Below, one piece after another: positions 7,102 to 16,213 of a stretch of DNA of 37,328 bases (the first letter of the stretch is position 1; the number at the start of each line of letters is the position of its first letter). This DNA is from CALANV01 sp036381615 (GTDB lineage: Bacteria; Pseudomonadota; Alphaproteobacteria; CACIAM-22H2). The translations under genes were made by a program, and so were the position numbers. The notes under the pieces are model-generated. The model searched no databases and was not told the DNA's origin. It worked only from the letters and a program-made list of their open reading frames with translations. Where the stretch lies: assembly GCA_036381615.1 (NCBI GenBank), contig DASVCL010000043.1:1-37328 (forward strand). Reading direction: 5' to 3'.

Positions 7102-7980
7102 ATGAAAAAGACGATTTCCATTGCCGCCATCGCCGGCTGCTTGGCGCTTGGGGCCTGCGCGAGCGAACGCGCGCAGACCCAGCAGGCGCAAGCCGGCACG
7201 GATTTCACACGTGCGCTCGCCCAGGAATACTACGCCTATGCCGATCAGCAGCGCCTCGAGGCCTGGGATTACGGCGCATCGAACTACTTCCGGCGAAAGG
7301 CGGATCGGGTGGCGCAGGGCGAAGCGCTCCCGCCCGAAACCCCAAAGGAGGGCTGGACCCCGCGCTTCGGCACCGAAGGCGACGTAAGGGCGGCGCGTGA
7401 GCGGCTCGTGAGCGCGCTCCAGGCCAACGCGACGGTGCGCGCCCCTGCCGCGGCGGCACGCGCGCAGGCGCGTTACGACTGCTGGCTCGAGCATACGGAC
7501 GACCCGATCCTTGCGGAGCGGGGCTCGTGGCTGCAGCAGAAGCTTCAGGAATGCCGCAGCGAATTCCAGGCGGCGATGAACGAGGTCGAGGCGGCAATGC
7601 GCCCGGCACCAGTGACCGCCCCCGCGCCGGCACCGGCGGTCCCGCCGCGCGAGCAGTCGTTCCTGGTCTTCTTCGACTTCGATCGCGCAGTGGTGACGCC
7701 GCAGGGCGCGGAAGTCGTGCGTCGGGCCGTCGATACATGGCGGCGCGGCGGCAATCCGCGCATCACGGTTACAGGCCATGCCGACCGCGCGGGACCGGAG
7801 GCCTATAACCAGGCGCTTTCGCAGCGGCGTGCCCAGGCTATCCGGGATGTCCTGACACGTGAGGGCGTTCCGGCCAACCAGATCACGACCTTCGCGCGCG
7901 GCGAGACGCAGCCGCTCGTACCGACGCCTGACGGCGTCCGCGAGCCGCAGAACCGCCGCGTCGAGATCGTCCTGCAGTAG
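7102..7980 (+). CDS. OmpA-family outer-membrane lipoprotein
   Basis: 292 residues. The N-terminus is a lipoprotein signal peptide (MKK, hydrophobic core, lipobox L-G-A-C with the lipidated Cys19). A helical, Ala/Gln-rich middle region (20-165) with two further cysteines (C127, C151) is followed by a Pro/Ala linker (167-183). The C-terminal OmpA domain (187-292) starts at FLVFFDFDRAVVTPQG and carries the peptidoglycan contact residues in TGHADRAGP (D228) and SQRRAQAIRDVL (about R242). It likely tethers the outer membrane to peptidoglycan from the periplasm. The ATG at 7102 follows AAGGA by seven bases. The EcfG-type promoter upstream suggests induction under general stress, and a hairpin terminator follows the gene. 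Confidence 0.85.
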   Translation: MKKTISIAAIAGCLALGACASERAQTQQAQAGTDFTRALAQEYYAYADQQRLEAWDYGASNYFRRKADRVAQGEALPPETPKEGWTPRFGTEGDVRAARERLVSALQANATVRAPAAAARAQARYDCWLEHTDDPILAERGSWLQQKLQECRSEFQAAMNEVEAAMRPAPVTAPAPAPAVPPREQSFLVFFDFDRAVVTPQGAEVVRRAVDTWRRGGNPRITVTGHADRAGPEAYNQALSQRRAQAIRDVLTREGVPANQITTFARGETQPLVPTPDGVREPQNRRVEIVLQ

Positions 7981-8022
7981 CGGCGACCTCGGACGCGGGA
8001 CGTCCCCGCGCTCGGATCCGGT

Positions 8023-8061
8023 ACGGGCGCGCTCCCGACGGGGCGCGCCCGTTGCCGTTTT
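8023..8061 (+). terminator. Rho-independent terminator after the OmpA-type gene
   Basis: ACGGGCGCGC (8023-8032) pairs perfectly with GCGCGCCCGT (8043-8052) over a 10-base loop, followed by TGCCGTTTTC. It lies about 45 bases after the stop codon. The T-run is short and delayed by five bases. Confidence 0.6.
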
Positions 8062-8131
8062 CAAACTCTAGGCTGTTGGCCGCGCGAACCGCGGGCCGCC
8101 GCCCGACCGGCGGACCCGATGTCCGCCATGC

Positions 8132-8159
8132 TGGACAAAGTGCGGGGGTGATCTAAAAT
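8132..8159 (+). promoter_or_regulatory. Sigma-70 type promoter of apaG-folE
   Basis: TGGACA (8132-8137), a 16-base spacer and TAAAAT (8154-8159), each five of six to consensus. Transcription would start near 8166, about 40 bases before apaG. A 7-bp hairpin (GGCGGAC/GTCCGCC, 8109-8127) lies just upstream and could be an operator. Confidence 0.55.
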
Positions 8160-8204
8160 TATGTTGGTAGCCCGTTTGCTTGACCTCTTCGGGCGAGCCT
8201 GAGC

Positions 8205-8597
8205 ATGTACAGCAAAACGACCAATTCAATCCGCGTAACCGTCAAGCCGGTCTATCTTGAGGACCAATCCTCGCCGAGCGAGAGTCACTACGTCTGGGCG
8301 TATCACGTCCGGATCGAGAATCTCGGCCAGGATACGGTCCAGCTTCGGAACCGCTACTGGCGGATCACGGATTCCTTCGGTCGCGTCCAGGAAGTGCGGG
8401 GCGCCGGGGTGGTCGGCGAACAGCCGGTCTTGAAACCGGGCGAGGCATTCGAGTACACGAGCGGCACACCGCTCCACACGCCGTCCGGTATCATGGTCGG
8501 CTCGTATCAGATGGAGACGCCGACAGGCGACCGTTTCGACGTCGCCATCCCGGCATTCTCCCTCGACAGCCCGCACCAGAAGGTGCAGCTCAATTGA
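8205..8597 (+). CDS. apaG: ApaG protein
   Basis: 130 residues, the usual length for ApaG, a single fibronectin-III-like beta-sandwich domain. Seen: IRVTVKPVYLEDQSSPSESHYVWAYHV at the start, the LRNRYWRITDSFGRVQEVRG core, the G66-x-G68-x-x-G71 motif (GAGVVGEQP), FEYTSGTPL and the C-terminal DVAIPAFSL. ApaG is linked genetically to magnesium/cobalt handling and Ap4A metabolism; its biochemical role is unsettled. It is the first gene of an apparent apaG-folE-trkH-argE run on the plus strand, 19 bases before folE and about 40 bases after a good promoter. Confidence 0.93.
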   Translation: MYSKTTNSIRVTVKPVYLEDQSSPSESHYVWAYHVRIENLGQDTVQLRNRYWRITDSFGRVQEVRGAGVVGEQPVLKPGEAFEYTSGTPLHTPSGIMVGSYQMETPTGDRFDVAIPAFSLDSPHQKVQLN

Positions 8598-8616
8598 CGA
8601 AGGACGATCGGTTCTC

Positions 8617-9288
8617 GTGAAGATTCCGTCTCCCGGCGGTTCCGCCCTCAAGCCGGCTTCGCGCGTCGTCGCGCCGGGCGCGGCCACATCCATCCAGAAG
8701 CCGACCCGAGCGGAGGCAGAAGCGGCGGTTCGGACGCTGATCCGCTGGGCAGGGGACGACCCGGATCGCGAGGGGCTGGCGGAGACGCCGGCGCGGGTGG
8801 TGCGGGCCTACGAGGAGTGGTTTTCGGGCTACACCATCGACCCCGAGGAGTTCCTGCGCCGGACCTTCGAGGAGACCGACGGCTACGACGAGATGGTGGT
8901 GCTGCGCGACATCCGGTTCGAGTCCTTCTGCGAGCACCACATCGCCCCGATCGTCGGGCGCGCCCATGTCGCTTATCTTCCCGATCACCGCGTCATCGGC
9001 ATCTCCAAGCTGGCGCGGCTGATCGAGGCGTATTCGAAGCGCCTGCAGATCCAGGAAAAGATGACGGCCCAGATCGCCAACACCTTGAACGAGGTGCTCA
9101 TGCCCAAGGGCGTTGCGGTCGTGATCGAGGCGACGCACCAGTGCATGACGACGCGCGGCGTCCACAAGAGCGGCGTCAGCATGGTCACGAGCCGGATGCT
9201 CGGCGCCTTCCGCGATAACTCCGCGACCCGGCGCGAGTTTCTCGCAATGATCGGCCAGCCCCGGGAACGCCTTATCACCGAGGGCTGA
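8617..9288 (+). CDS. folE: GTP cyclohydrolase I
   Basis: 223 residues from a GTG start. This zinc enzyme converts GTP to 7,8-dihydroneopterin triphosphate, the first step of folate (and queuosine) synthesis. The zinc ligands are visible: C105 and H108 in ESFCEHHIAP, and C176 in HQCMTTRGVHK. GDDPDREGLAETPARV is the conserved N-terminal segment of the catalytic domain, and GISKLARLIEAYSKRLQIQEKMT is the long helix before the active site. About 30 poorly conserved residues precede the domain, normal for alphaproteobacteria. AAGGA (8600-8604) is 12 bases from the GTG, slightly far. It follows apaG by 19 bases. Confidence 0.95.
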   Translation: MKIPSPGGSALKPASRVVAPGAATSIQKPTRAEAEAAVRTLIRWAGDDPDREGLAETPARVVRAYEEWFSGYTIDPEEFLRRTFEETDGYDEMVVLRDIRFESFCEHHIAPIVGRAHVAYLPDHRVIGISKLARLIEAYSKRLQIQEKMTAQIANTLNEVLMPKGVAVVIEATHQCMTTRGVHKSGVSMVTSRMLGAFRDNSATRREFLAMIGQPRERLITEG

Positions 9289-9343
9289 CGGCGCGCAGCT
9301 CGCGCTGCGGCGGCCAGGACGGTAACGCGGAAAAGGGGGCCGC

Positions 9344-10792
9344 TTGCTCGACCTGCGACCGGTTTTCTTCATCATCGGCATCTTGCTGGCGGTGCTGGCG
9401 GCAGCCATGATGCTGCCCGTCCTGCTCGACGTCGCCCAGGGCAACATCGATTGGCAGGTATTCGCGGCCGCCAGCATGCTGACGCTGTTCGTCGGCGTAT
9501 CGCTCGCGTTGATGAACCGCGCCGGCGGCATGCACCTCAATTTGCGCCAGGCTTTTCTGATGACCACGCTGTCCTGGGTCGTGATCGCGGGATTCGCGGC
9601 GCTGCCGTTCGCGTTCGCGTCGCTCGGACTCGACTATACCGACGCGTATTTCGAGGCGATGTCGGGCCTGACGACGACCGGTGCGACCGTGATCGTCGGG
9701 TTGGACAATGCCCCGCCAGGCATCCTGCTGTGGCGTGCCCTGCTCAACTGGATCGGCGGCGTGGGCATCATCGCCGTGGCCATCGTCATTCTGCCGATGC
9801 TGCGCATCGGCGGTATGCAGCTCTTCCGCCTCGAATCGTCGGACAAGTCGGACAAGGTGCTGCCGCGTGCCGGCCAGATCGCCAGCGGGATCGGCATCAT
9901 TTACGTCGTGCTGACAGGCGCGTGCGCCTTGTTCTATTGGCTCGGCGGCATGAGCGGGTTCGAGGCCACGACGCACGCGATGGCGACTCTGGCGACGGGC
10001 GGTTTCTCGACCTCCGATGCGTCGTTCGGGAAGTTCGACAGTCCGTTCATCGAGTTCGTGGGAATCGTCTTCATGCTCCTGGGCGGCATGACCTTCACGC
10101 TGTTCCTGCGCATGCAGAGCGGCGACTGGCGGGCGCTTTCGACGGACAGCCAGGTGAAGTTGTACTTGAGCATCTTCGCCGGGTTCACCCTCGCGATCGC
10201 GCTTTGGCACTGGCTCGTCAACGATGCCGCTTTTCTCCAGGCGTTGCGGCATGCCGCGTTCAACGTCGCTTCGATCCTGACGACGACCGGCTTCGTTTCG
10301 ACCGACTACAGCACGTGGGGGCCGTTCCCCGTCGTGCTCTTTTTCCTGCTGACGTTCGTGGGCGGCTGCTCCGGGTCGACGGCGGGTGGCATCAAGATCT
10401 TTCGGTTCCAGGTCCTGTTCGAGATCGGGCGCGTCCATATCCGTCATGCGGTGGCGCCGAGCGGCGTGTTCGTGCCGAAATACAACCGCCGCCAGATCAC
10501 GGAGGCGGTCATGCAGTCGGTGCTCGCCTTCGTTGTGCTCTATCTGCTGTCATGGGCGATGTTCTCGGCCGCACTTGCCCTGTGCGGTCTCGATCCGGTC
10601 ACGAGCATTTCGGGTGCTGCGAGCGCGATCAGCAACGTCGGTCCGGGGCTCGGCGACATCATCGGTCCCGCCGGCAATTTCTCGACCCTGCCCGAGACGG
10701 CAAAGTGGCTGCTGAGCCTGGCCATGCTGCTCGGACGGCTCGAACTCGTAACCGTTCTCGTTCTTCTCACGCGCGACTTCTGGCGGAGCTGA
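9344..10792 (+). CDS. trkH: Trk-type potassium uptake protein TrkH
   Basis: 482 residues with about ten membrane segments. The four pore-loop repeats of the TrkH/KtrB superfamily are present: SGLTTTGATV (about 107-116), ATLATGGFSTSDAS, SILTTTGFVSTDY and SAISNVGPGLGDI. Each has the glycine of the selectivity filter. The CSGSTAGGIKIFRF segment is the conserved intramembrane gate loop. The protein would need a TrkA-type NAD-binding partner, which is not in the window. The start is TTG 9344 with a strong AAAAGGGGG at 9331-9339. A plus-strand frame that runs through this gene into argE is a shadow. The argE GTG follows the stop codon by eight bases. Confidence 0.93.
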   Translation: MLDLRPVFFIIGILLAVLAAAMMLPVLLDVAQGNIDWQVFAAASMLTLFVGVSLALMNRAGGMHLNLRQAFLMTTLSWVVIAGFAALPFAFASLGLDYTDAYFEAMSGLTTTGATVIVGLDNAPPGILLWRALLNWIGGVGIIAVAIVILPMLRIGGMQLFRLESSDKSDKVLPRAGQIASGIGIIYVVLTGACALFYWLGGMSGFEATTHAMATLATGGFSTSDASFGKFDSPFIEFVGIVFMLLGGMTFTLFLRMQSGDWRALSTDSQVKLYLSIFAGFTLAIALWHWLVNDAAFLQALRHAAFNVASILTTTGFVSTDYSTWGPFPVVLFFLLTFVGGCSGSTAGGIKIFRFQVLFEIGRVHIRHAVAPSGVFVPKYNRRQITEAVMQSVLAFVVLYLLSWAMFSAALALCGLDPVTSISGAASAISNVGPGLGDIIGPAGNFSTLPETAKWLLSLAMLLGRLELVTVLVLLTRDFWRS

Positions 10793-10800
10793 CATCGACC

Positions 10801-11967
10801 GTGACCCCAGCCTCACTCGAACTGATCCATCGTCTCGTCGGGTTCGACACCGTTTCGGCACGGTCGAACATGGCGCTGATCGACTATGTCCGCGATTACC
10901 TCGCCGGGCACGGCATCGCGTCGCGGATCGTGCCGAATGCCGCCGGGACGAAGGCGAACCTGTTCGCGACGATCGGCCCTGAAATGCCGGGCGGCATCGC
11001 GCTCGCCGGCCATACCGACGTCGTGCCGGTCGAGGGTCAGACGTGGTCGAGCGATCCGTTTCGCGTCACCGAGCGCGACGGGCGTCTCTACGGCCGCGGC
11101 ACGGCCGACATGAAGAGCTTCATTGCCGTCGCGCTGGCGCTCGTGCCCGCGTTCAAGGCGCGGGGCCTGAAGAAGCCGATTCATCTCTGCCTCTCGTACG
11201 ACGAGGAGGTCGGGTGCTTCGGCATGCCGGCGCTCCTGCGCCTGCTCGGCACCGAGCTGCCCAAGCCGTCGATCGCGATCATCGGCGAGCCGACATCGAT
11301 GCGGGTCGCCAATGCCCATAAGGGCGTCATGGTGCAGCGCGTGACGATCACCGGCCGCGAATGGCACTCGAGCGCGCCCCACTACGGCGCGAATGCCATC
11401 GCGCTGATGGCGCGGTTCGTCGCCTTCCTCGACGAGCTTCAGGCCGAACTCCGGGCGGCCGGCGACACGGGGGCGGTGCCGGGACTCGAGTTCGATCCCC
11501 CGTGGACGACGATCAATGTCGGCACGATCGCCGGCGGAACCGCGCTCAACATCGTCGCCGGCCGGTGCGAGCTGCTGTGGGAGTTCCGGCCGCTGCCCGG
11601 CATCGACCCGGGCGCGATACTGGCGCGTACCGAATCGTTCCTGTCGCGCGAATTGCTGCCGCGTCTGCGCGCGCAGGCGCCCGACGGCGCGATCGAGACG
11701 GAACAGCTCTGTGCGGTGCCGGCGCTGCGGCCCGAACCGGACGGCGCGGCCGAGACGCTGGCGCGCCGGCTCACCGGGCAGAACGCGACGGTCACCGTGG
11801 CTTTCGGCTCCGAGGCCGGGCAGTTCCAGGAAGCCGGCATCTCGGCGGTGCTGTGCGGCCCGGGAGACATTGCCGATGCGCACAGGCCGGACGAGTTCAT
11901 CACGCGCGACCAGGTCGCGCAGTGCGAGGCGTTCCTGCTGCGGATCGCGGACTGGGCGTCGCAGTAG
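10801..11967 (+). CDS. argE: Acetylornithine deacetylase
   Basis: 388 residues of the M20/ArgE-DapE metallopeptidase family. It removes the acetyl group from N2-acetylornithine to give ornithine. Metal ligands and catalytic residues seen: H71-T-D73 (LAGHTDVVPVEG), D103 in GRGTADMKSF, the E135-E136 pair in YDEEVGCFG, GEPTS, and a C-terminal His in CGPGDIADAHRPDEF. The dimerisation lid lies between about 180 and 290. The presence of argE, plus argF and argD on the opposite strand 1.8 to 4 kb away, points to a linear acetylated arginine pathway. The start is GTG 10801, eight bases after trkH, so co-transcription is likely. It converges on a lipoprotein gene 26 bases away, with no clear terminator between. 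Confidence 0.9.
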   Translation: MTPASLELIHRLVGFDTVSARSNMALIDYVRDYLAGHGIASRIVPNAAGTKANLFATIGPEMPGGIALAGHTDVVPVEGQTWSSDPFRVTERDGRLYGRGTADMKSFIAVALALVPAFKARGLKKPIHLCLSYDEEVGCFGMPALLRLLGTELPKPSIAIIGEPTSMRVANAHKGVMVQRVTITGREWHSSAPHYGANAIALMARFVAFLDELQAELRAAGDTGAVPGLEFDPPWTTINVGTIAGGTALNIVAGRCELLWEFRPLPGIDPGAILARTESFLSRELLPRLRAQAPDGAIETEQLCAVPALRPEPDGAAETLARRLTGQNATVTVAFGSEAGQFQEAGISAVLCGPGDIADAHRPDEFITRDQVAQCEAFLLRIADWASQ

Positions 11968-11993
11968 CGCGGCAGTAGCGCGCCGTCCGGCGG

Positions 11994-12593
11994 TCAGAAC
12001 AGGAGATATCGGCCGAGATCGCTGCGGATCTGCCGCTCGAGCGACGCGTTGAGGTCGTTCATCGTCGCCTCGAGCAGGTCGAACCAGACCTTCTCGCGCT
12101 CGTTCAGCGTGATGTCCTCGGCGACCGTGCGCGAGCGCGAGGCGCTGGCCCTGACGAAGGCGTTCCGGAAATTGCCGCGCGTCTCGCGGATCTCGAGCGA
12201 GGCGACGAGGTTGATGTCGTAGCGCTGCGCCTGGTCCGTCGTGAAGACGCCGCGCACGCCCTGCGTGCGTGGCAGCTCGGTCTCGATGACCTTGGCGTCC
12301 TCGATCACGAAGCGCGCGTAGCGGTCGGCCGATCCGGCCGCGACAAGGCGGTCATTCGCCCATTGCCGCAATGTCTGCTCCGGGTTGACGGGAAACAGAT
12401 GGTCGACATTCGGGGCCGCCAGCGGCTCCTGATACGAATCCACGATCTCGATGCTTCCGACGTCCAGCCGGAACTTGTCGAGATGCCCGTAGGTGAGCTG
12501 CGGGAACCGCACCCGGTTCACGGGGGTCTCGCATGCATCGAGCGCCGCACCCGCCGCGGCGAGGAGAAGCATGAGGCAGGTTCGCCTGTTCAT
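11994..12593 (-). CDS. Predicted lipoprotein of unknown function
   Basis: 199 residues. The N-terminus MNRRTCLMLLLAAAGAALDAC is a lipoprotein signal with lipidated Cys21 (L-D-A-C). The mature part is soluble, with alternating charged strands (FRLDVGSIEIVDSYQEP), a helical RQWANDRLVAAG segment, RYDINLVASLEIRE and a C-terminal helix with regular acidic residues (EKVWFDLLEATMNDLNASLERQI). This resembles conserved hypothetical lipoproteins I associate with Rhodospirillales-type genomes, some near arginine genes, but I know no function. It may be an envelope assembly or transport accessory protein. It lies downstream of hslO on the same strand (108-base gap) and converges with argE. Confidence 0.75.
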   Translation of the reverse strand: MNRRTCLMLLLAAAGAALDACETPVNRVRFPQLTYGHLDKFRLDVGSIEIVDSYQEPLAAPNVDHLFPVNPEQTLRQWANDRLVAAGSADRYARFVIEDAKVIETELPRTQGVRGVFTTDQAQRYDINLVASLEIRETRGNFRNAFVRASASRSRTVAEDITLNEREKVWFDLLEATMNDLNASLERQIRSDLGRYLLF

Positions 12594-12700
12594 TGCCGTC
12601 CGCCGATTCTCAGTCCGGTCGTAGCCTGAGCCGGGAATGTGGCAGGCCTGCAGCCACGCTTCAAGGGCGCCGGGGCGTGGCGCCCCGCGCGTCGTCGGGC

Positions 12701-13672
12701 CTATTGCGGGCGGTCGAACAGGCCCGCGACGTCGTCATCGTCGAACACGTGATGCGTGTTGCAGAACTCGCACGTGACGACCAGCTTGCCGTCGACCTTG
12801 AGGTCCTCGATCTCGTCCCGCGAGAACGCCCGCAGGACGGCCGCGACGCGCTCGCGCGAGCAACGGCAGTCGTGCCGCAGGTCATGCGGCCGGTAGATCT
12901 TGACGCCTTCGGCCAGGAACAGCCGGTCGACGAGCTTCCATGGCGGCAGATCCGGATCGACGAGTTCCGCGGGCGTGGCGCTGCCCATCAGCATCAGCGC
13001 CCGGCGCCAGCCGTCCTCGGCTTCCTCTTCCGCCAGCGTCAGCGGCCGCTCGATGTCGCGACCTTCGGCCGAACCCTGTGCGCTTTCGGGCGGCAGGTGC
13101 TGCACCATGATCGCGCCGGCCCGCCACGTCTTCTCGCCCGACGGGGTTTCCCGCAGGTCCGCCGCGACCTTGAGACCGGCCTTGAACTGCTCCGACTGCC
13201 GGAAATAGTGGTGCGCGCACTCCGCCAGCGTGGCGCCGGTCAGCTCGACGATGCCCTGGTAGCGTTCGGTGTGCTCGCCCTGGTCGACGGTGAAGGCGAG
13301 GTAGCCGGCGCCGAACAACTTCGGCACGGACGGCGCCTCGCCCAGGCCCTGGAGCCGGTCGGCGTCATATTGCGCGTAGGCGCGGATCGCACCGTCGCTG
13401 GTCACGTCCGCGACCATCATGCGGATGGGACCATCGCCCTTGGTCTGGAGCGTGAAGACCCCATCGTATTTGAGGGTCGCGGCCAGCGCCGCCGCCATGG
13501 CGATCATCTCGGCCAGCGTGCGCGCGACCAGCGGCGGGTAATCGTGCCGCTTGACGATCTGGTCGACCACGGGCCCGAGCCGGACCACCCGCCCCCGCAT
13601 GGCGAACGGGTCGATCTGGAAGGGGAGGACGACGTCGTCGGCCGAAATGTTCGGTGGATCAGGCGTAGTCAT
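12701..13672 (-). CDS. hslO: Hsp33 redox-regulated chaperone
   Basis: 323 residues from ATG 13672; a GTG nine bases upstream is also possible. Hsp33 is a cytoplasmic holdase activated by oxidation of four zinc-bound cysteines. All four are present near the C-terminus: C269-x-C271 in DCRCSRER and C301-x-x-C304 in CEFC. The N-terminal domain includes the typical LGPVVDQIVKRHDYPP and LLAETLAMAAAL-like segment (LAEMIAMAAALAATLKYDG). It is downstream of argF with a 92-base gap. The argD-argF-hslO order recurs in alphaproteobacteria and suggests one transcript from the argD promoter. Confidence 0.93.
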   Translation of the reverse strand: MTTPDPPNISADDVVLPFQIDPFAMRGRVVRLGPVVDQIVKRHDYPPLVARTLAEMIAMAAALAATLKYDGVFTLQTKGDGPIRMMVADVTSDGAIRAYAQYDADRLQGLGEAPSVPKLFGAGYLAFTVDQGEHTERYQGIVELTGATLAECAHHYFRQSEQFKAGLKVAADLRETPSGEKTWRAGAIMVQHLPPESAQGSAEGRDIERPLTLAEEEAEDGWRRALMLMGSATPAELVDPDLPPWKLVDRLFLAEGVKIYRPHDLRHDCRCSRERVAAVLRAFSRDEIEDLKVDGKLVVTCEFCNTHHVFDDDDVAGLFDRPQ

Positions 13673-13764
13673 GATGCCCACTCAATATTGGGCCTCGGGC
13701 CGGAAGAGACAACCCGCCGGCCGTTTTCCACGTCCGCCCGCGTGCCGCGGTGCGCCGCCTCAGG

Positions 13765-14718
13765 TCAGGCCATGCACCAGGCGAGAATACCCTTCTGCGC
13801 GTGCAGACGGTTCTCGGCCTCGTCCCACACCACCGACTGTGGCCCGTCGATCACGCCCGCCGTCACTTCCTCGTCGCGATGGGCGGGCAGGCAGTGCATG
13901 AATATGGCGTCGGGATTCGCCAGCGACATCAGCCGTTCGTCGACCCGATAGGGTGCCAGCATATTGTGGCGCTTCTCGCGCGAGACGCGGCCGCCGCCGT
14001 TGTCCTCGGAATCCATCGACAGCCACGTATCGGTGACGACGCAGTCGGCGCCGCGCACGGCCGTCTCGGGATCGGTCGTGATGGAGATGCGCCCGCCCTC
14101 CTTGCGAGCCCACTCGACCATCTCCTGCGGCGGGCGCAGCTGTTCGGGGCAGGCGAGGCGCAGCTCGAAATTGAAACGCACCGCTGCCTGGATCCACGAG
14201 CCCGCCATGTTGTTGCCGTCGCCGGACCACGCGACGACCTTGCCGGTGATCGGTCCGCGATGCTCTTCGAAGGTCATCACGTCCGCCATCAGCTGGCAGG
14301 GATGCGTGCGGTCGGTGAGGCCGTTGATGACCGGCACCGTCGCATGCGCCGCAAGCTCGAGCAGCTGCGCGCTGGAGCTGGTGCGGAGCAGGATGGCGTC
14401 GCAGTAGCGCGACAGCACGCGCGCCGTGTCGGCGATGGTTTCGCCGCGCCCGAGCTGCGTGTCATGGCTGGTCAGGACCACGGCGTCGCCGCCGAGCTGC
14501 CGCACGCCGACCTCGAACGAGACGCGCGTACGGGTCGACGGTTTCTCGAAGATCATGGCGAGCGTCTTGCCGGCGAGCGGCTTGAAGTTGCCGTTCGGCG
14601 GCTCGCCGCGCTTGTAGGCGACACCCAGCGCCAGGATCTCGCGCAACGTGCGCGTGTCCAGCCTGTCGAGATCAAGGAAATGCCGGATCCCCTCCGGCCG
14701 TGTGGTGCGGGCCGGCAT
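13765..14718 (-). CDS. argF: Ornithine carbamoyltransferase
   Basis: 317 residues. It condenses ornithine and carbamoyl phosphate to citrulline in arginine synthesis; the enzyme is a cytoplasmic trimer. Carbamoyl-phosphate contacts are seen in S61-T-R-T-R65 and H139-P-C-Q142. The ornithine site has DTWLSMDSE (230-238, usually SMGxE) and H275-C-L-P278 (MHCLPAHR). The start is the ATG at 14718, two bases after the argD stop, so translation is coupled. Frames that extend this ORF upstream to 15228 are read-through of the argD antisense frame, not protein. Confidence 0.95.
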   Translation of the reverse strand: MPARTTRPEGIRHFLDLDRLDTRTLREILALGVAYKRGEPPNGNFKPLAGKTLAMIFEKPSTRTRVSFEVGVRQLGGDAVVLTSHDTQLGRGETIADTARVLSRYCDAILLRTSSSAQLLELAAHATVPVINGLTDRTHPCQLMADVMTFEEHRGPITGKVVAWSGDGNNMAGSWIQAAVRFNFELRLACPEQLRPPQEMVEWARKEGGRISITTDPETAVRGADCVVTDTWLSMDSEDNGGGRVSREKRHNMLAPYRVDERLMSLANPDAIFMHCLPAHRDEEVTAGVIDGPQSVVWDEAENRLHAQKGILAWCMA

Positions 14719-14720
14719 CG

Positions 14721-15938
14721 TTACCCTGTCTTCCGCTGCGTCTGCTGCCGGCGAACGTCGTCGCACGCCGCTTCGATCATCGCCACGGCCTCGCCGATGT
14801 GCTGCGCCTCGATGATCAGCGGCGGCAGCAGCCGGACCACGTTCTCGCCCGCGTTCGCGGTGAGCAGGCCGCGGGCGCGCAGCGCCGCGGCGACCTCGGT
14901 ATTGGGTCGCCGGCACTTGAGGCCCAGGAGAAGTCCTTGTCCGCGCAGCTCCTCGAACACGTCGCCGTGCCGTTCGACGATCATGGCAAGCTGCTGGCGC
15001 AGATGGCTGGCGACCGACTGGACACGGTCGAAGAACCCGTCTTCGAGCATGACGTCCAGTACGGCGTTGCCGACGGCCATCGCCAGCGGATTGCCGCCAT
15101 AGGTCGAGCCGTGGGTCCCGACCGTCATGCCGGCGGCGGCCTTTGCCGTCGCCAGGCACGCGCCCAGCGGAAACCCGCTGCCGATCGCCTTGGCGATGGC
15201 CATCACGTCGGGCGTGATGCCGGTCCATTCATAGGCGAACAGTTTCCCGGTACGGCCCATGCCGGTCTGGATCTCGTCGAAATACAGCAGCAGGCCGTGC
15301 CGGTCGCAGAACTCCCGCAGCGCGCGCAGAAACTCCGGTGCCGCGGGACGTACGCCGCCTTCACCTTGCACCGGCTCGATCATGATGGCGGCGGTCTGAG
15401 GGCCGATCGCCTTCTCGACCGCCTCGAGGTCGCCGAAGGGCACCTGGTCGAAGCCTTCGACCCGCGGTCCGAAGCCTTCCAGGTACTTCTGCTGTCCGCC
15501 CGCTGCGAGCGTCGCCAGGGTGCGGCCGTGGAAGGCACCCTCGAAGGTGATGATGCGGTAACGTTCCGGATGACCTTGGGTGGCGTGGTACTTGCGCACG
15601 ACCTTGATGCCGCACTCGGCCGCCTCGGCGCCGGAATTGCAGAAGAAGACCGTATCAGCGAAGGTGTGCGCGACGAGCCGCTCGGCGAGGCGTTCCTGCC
15701 CCGGAATCCGGAACAGGTTGGATGTGTGCCAGAGCTTCTGCGCCTGCTCGGTCAACGCCTTCACGAGATGCGGGTGTGCGTGGCCGAGCGCGGTCACCGC
15801 GATGCCGCAGCCGAAGTCGAGATAACGTCGGCCGTCCGTCGCGATGAGATACGGGCCCTCGCCGCGCTCGAAGGCCACATCGGCGCGGTTGTAGGTGGGC
15901 ATGACGGGCGGAACAGGCCGAGTTTCCGCGGCGCTCAC
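14721..15938 (-). CDS. argD: Acetylornithine aminotransferase
   Basis: 405 residues of the class-III PLP aminotransferase family. It makes N2-acetylornithine from the semialdehyde using glutamate, and often also serves lysine synthesis (DapC activity). Seen: MPTYNRADVAFERGEG, FCNSGAEAAECGIKVVRKY (phosphate contact), TFEGAFHGRT, EPVQGEGGV, YFDEIQTGMGRTG with D221, and AIAKAIGSGFPLGA with the PLP lysine K250. GTG 15938 is the preferred start because AAGGAG precedes it by nine bases; a later in-frame ATG at 15905 (MPTYNR) is the alternative. It is the first gene of argD-argF-hslO. Confidence 0.94.
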   Translation of the reverse strand: MSAAETRPVPPVMPTYNRADVAFERGEGPYLIATDGRRYLDFGCGIAVTALGHAHPHLVKALTEQAQKLWHTSNLFRIPGQERLAERLVAHTFADTVFFCNSGAEAAECGIKVVRKYHATQGHPERYRIITFEGAFHGRTLATLAAGGQQKYLEGFGPRVEGFDQVPFGDLEAVEKAIGPQTAAIMIEPVQGEGGVRPAAPEFLRALREFCDRHGLLLYFDEIQTGMGRTGKLFAYEWTGITPDVMAIAKAIGSGFPLGACLATAKAAAGMTVGTHGSTYGGNPLAMAVGNAVLDVMLEDGFFDRVQSVASHLRQQLAMIVERHGDVFEELRGQGLLLGLKCRRPNTEVAAALRARGLLTANAGENVVRLLPPLIIEAQHIGEAVAMIEAACDDVRRQQTQRKTG

Positions 15939-16011
15939 GTGCAAGGTCTCCTTACTGGTGTCGCGGGTAGGGGATGCCGCACCGGGGCGGTGCCGACCAG
16001 CGAAAGCGCAA

Positions 16012-16040
16012 AGTATTGGCGTGGGTTGTCCCCCTGTCAA
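16012..16040 (-). promoter_or_regulatory. Sigma-70 type promoter of argD-argF-hslO
   Basis: Minus strand TTGACA (16040-16035, perfect), a 17-base spacer and AATACT (16017-16012). The predicted start site is near 16005, about 65 bases before the argD GTG. It is the best promoter match in the 275-base gap upstream of argD. Confidence 0.65.
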
Positions 16041-16213
16041 TCGTTGCAAGGATCGGAGCAGCCATTCGGTTATCGGAATGGTTGCGGTTTCTGCCCGGCG
16101 GGAACGGCTGCCCCGGGGCGGCCCGCCATGGCGGTCCGTTCGTCAGTGCCGACCGACGCACCCGCCAGCTTACCCTGTGGACTGACGGTTATACGCGTCC
16201 CTGATACGGCAAA

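Noticed and set aside
9451..11967. An 838-residue plus-strand frame across trkH and argE, suggesting a fusion protein
   Set aside because: The first 450 codons are out of frame with trkH and have no protein-like composition. Only the part from 10801 is real (argE).
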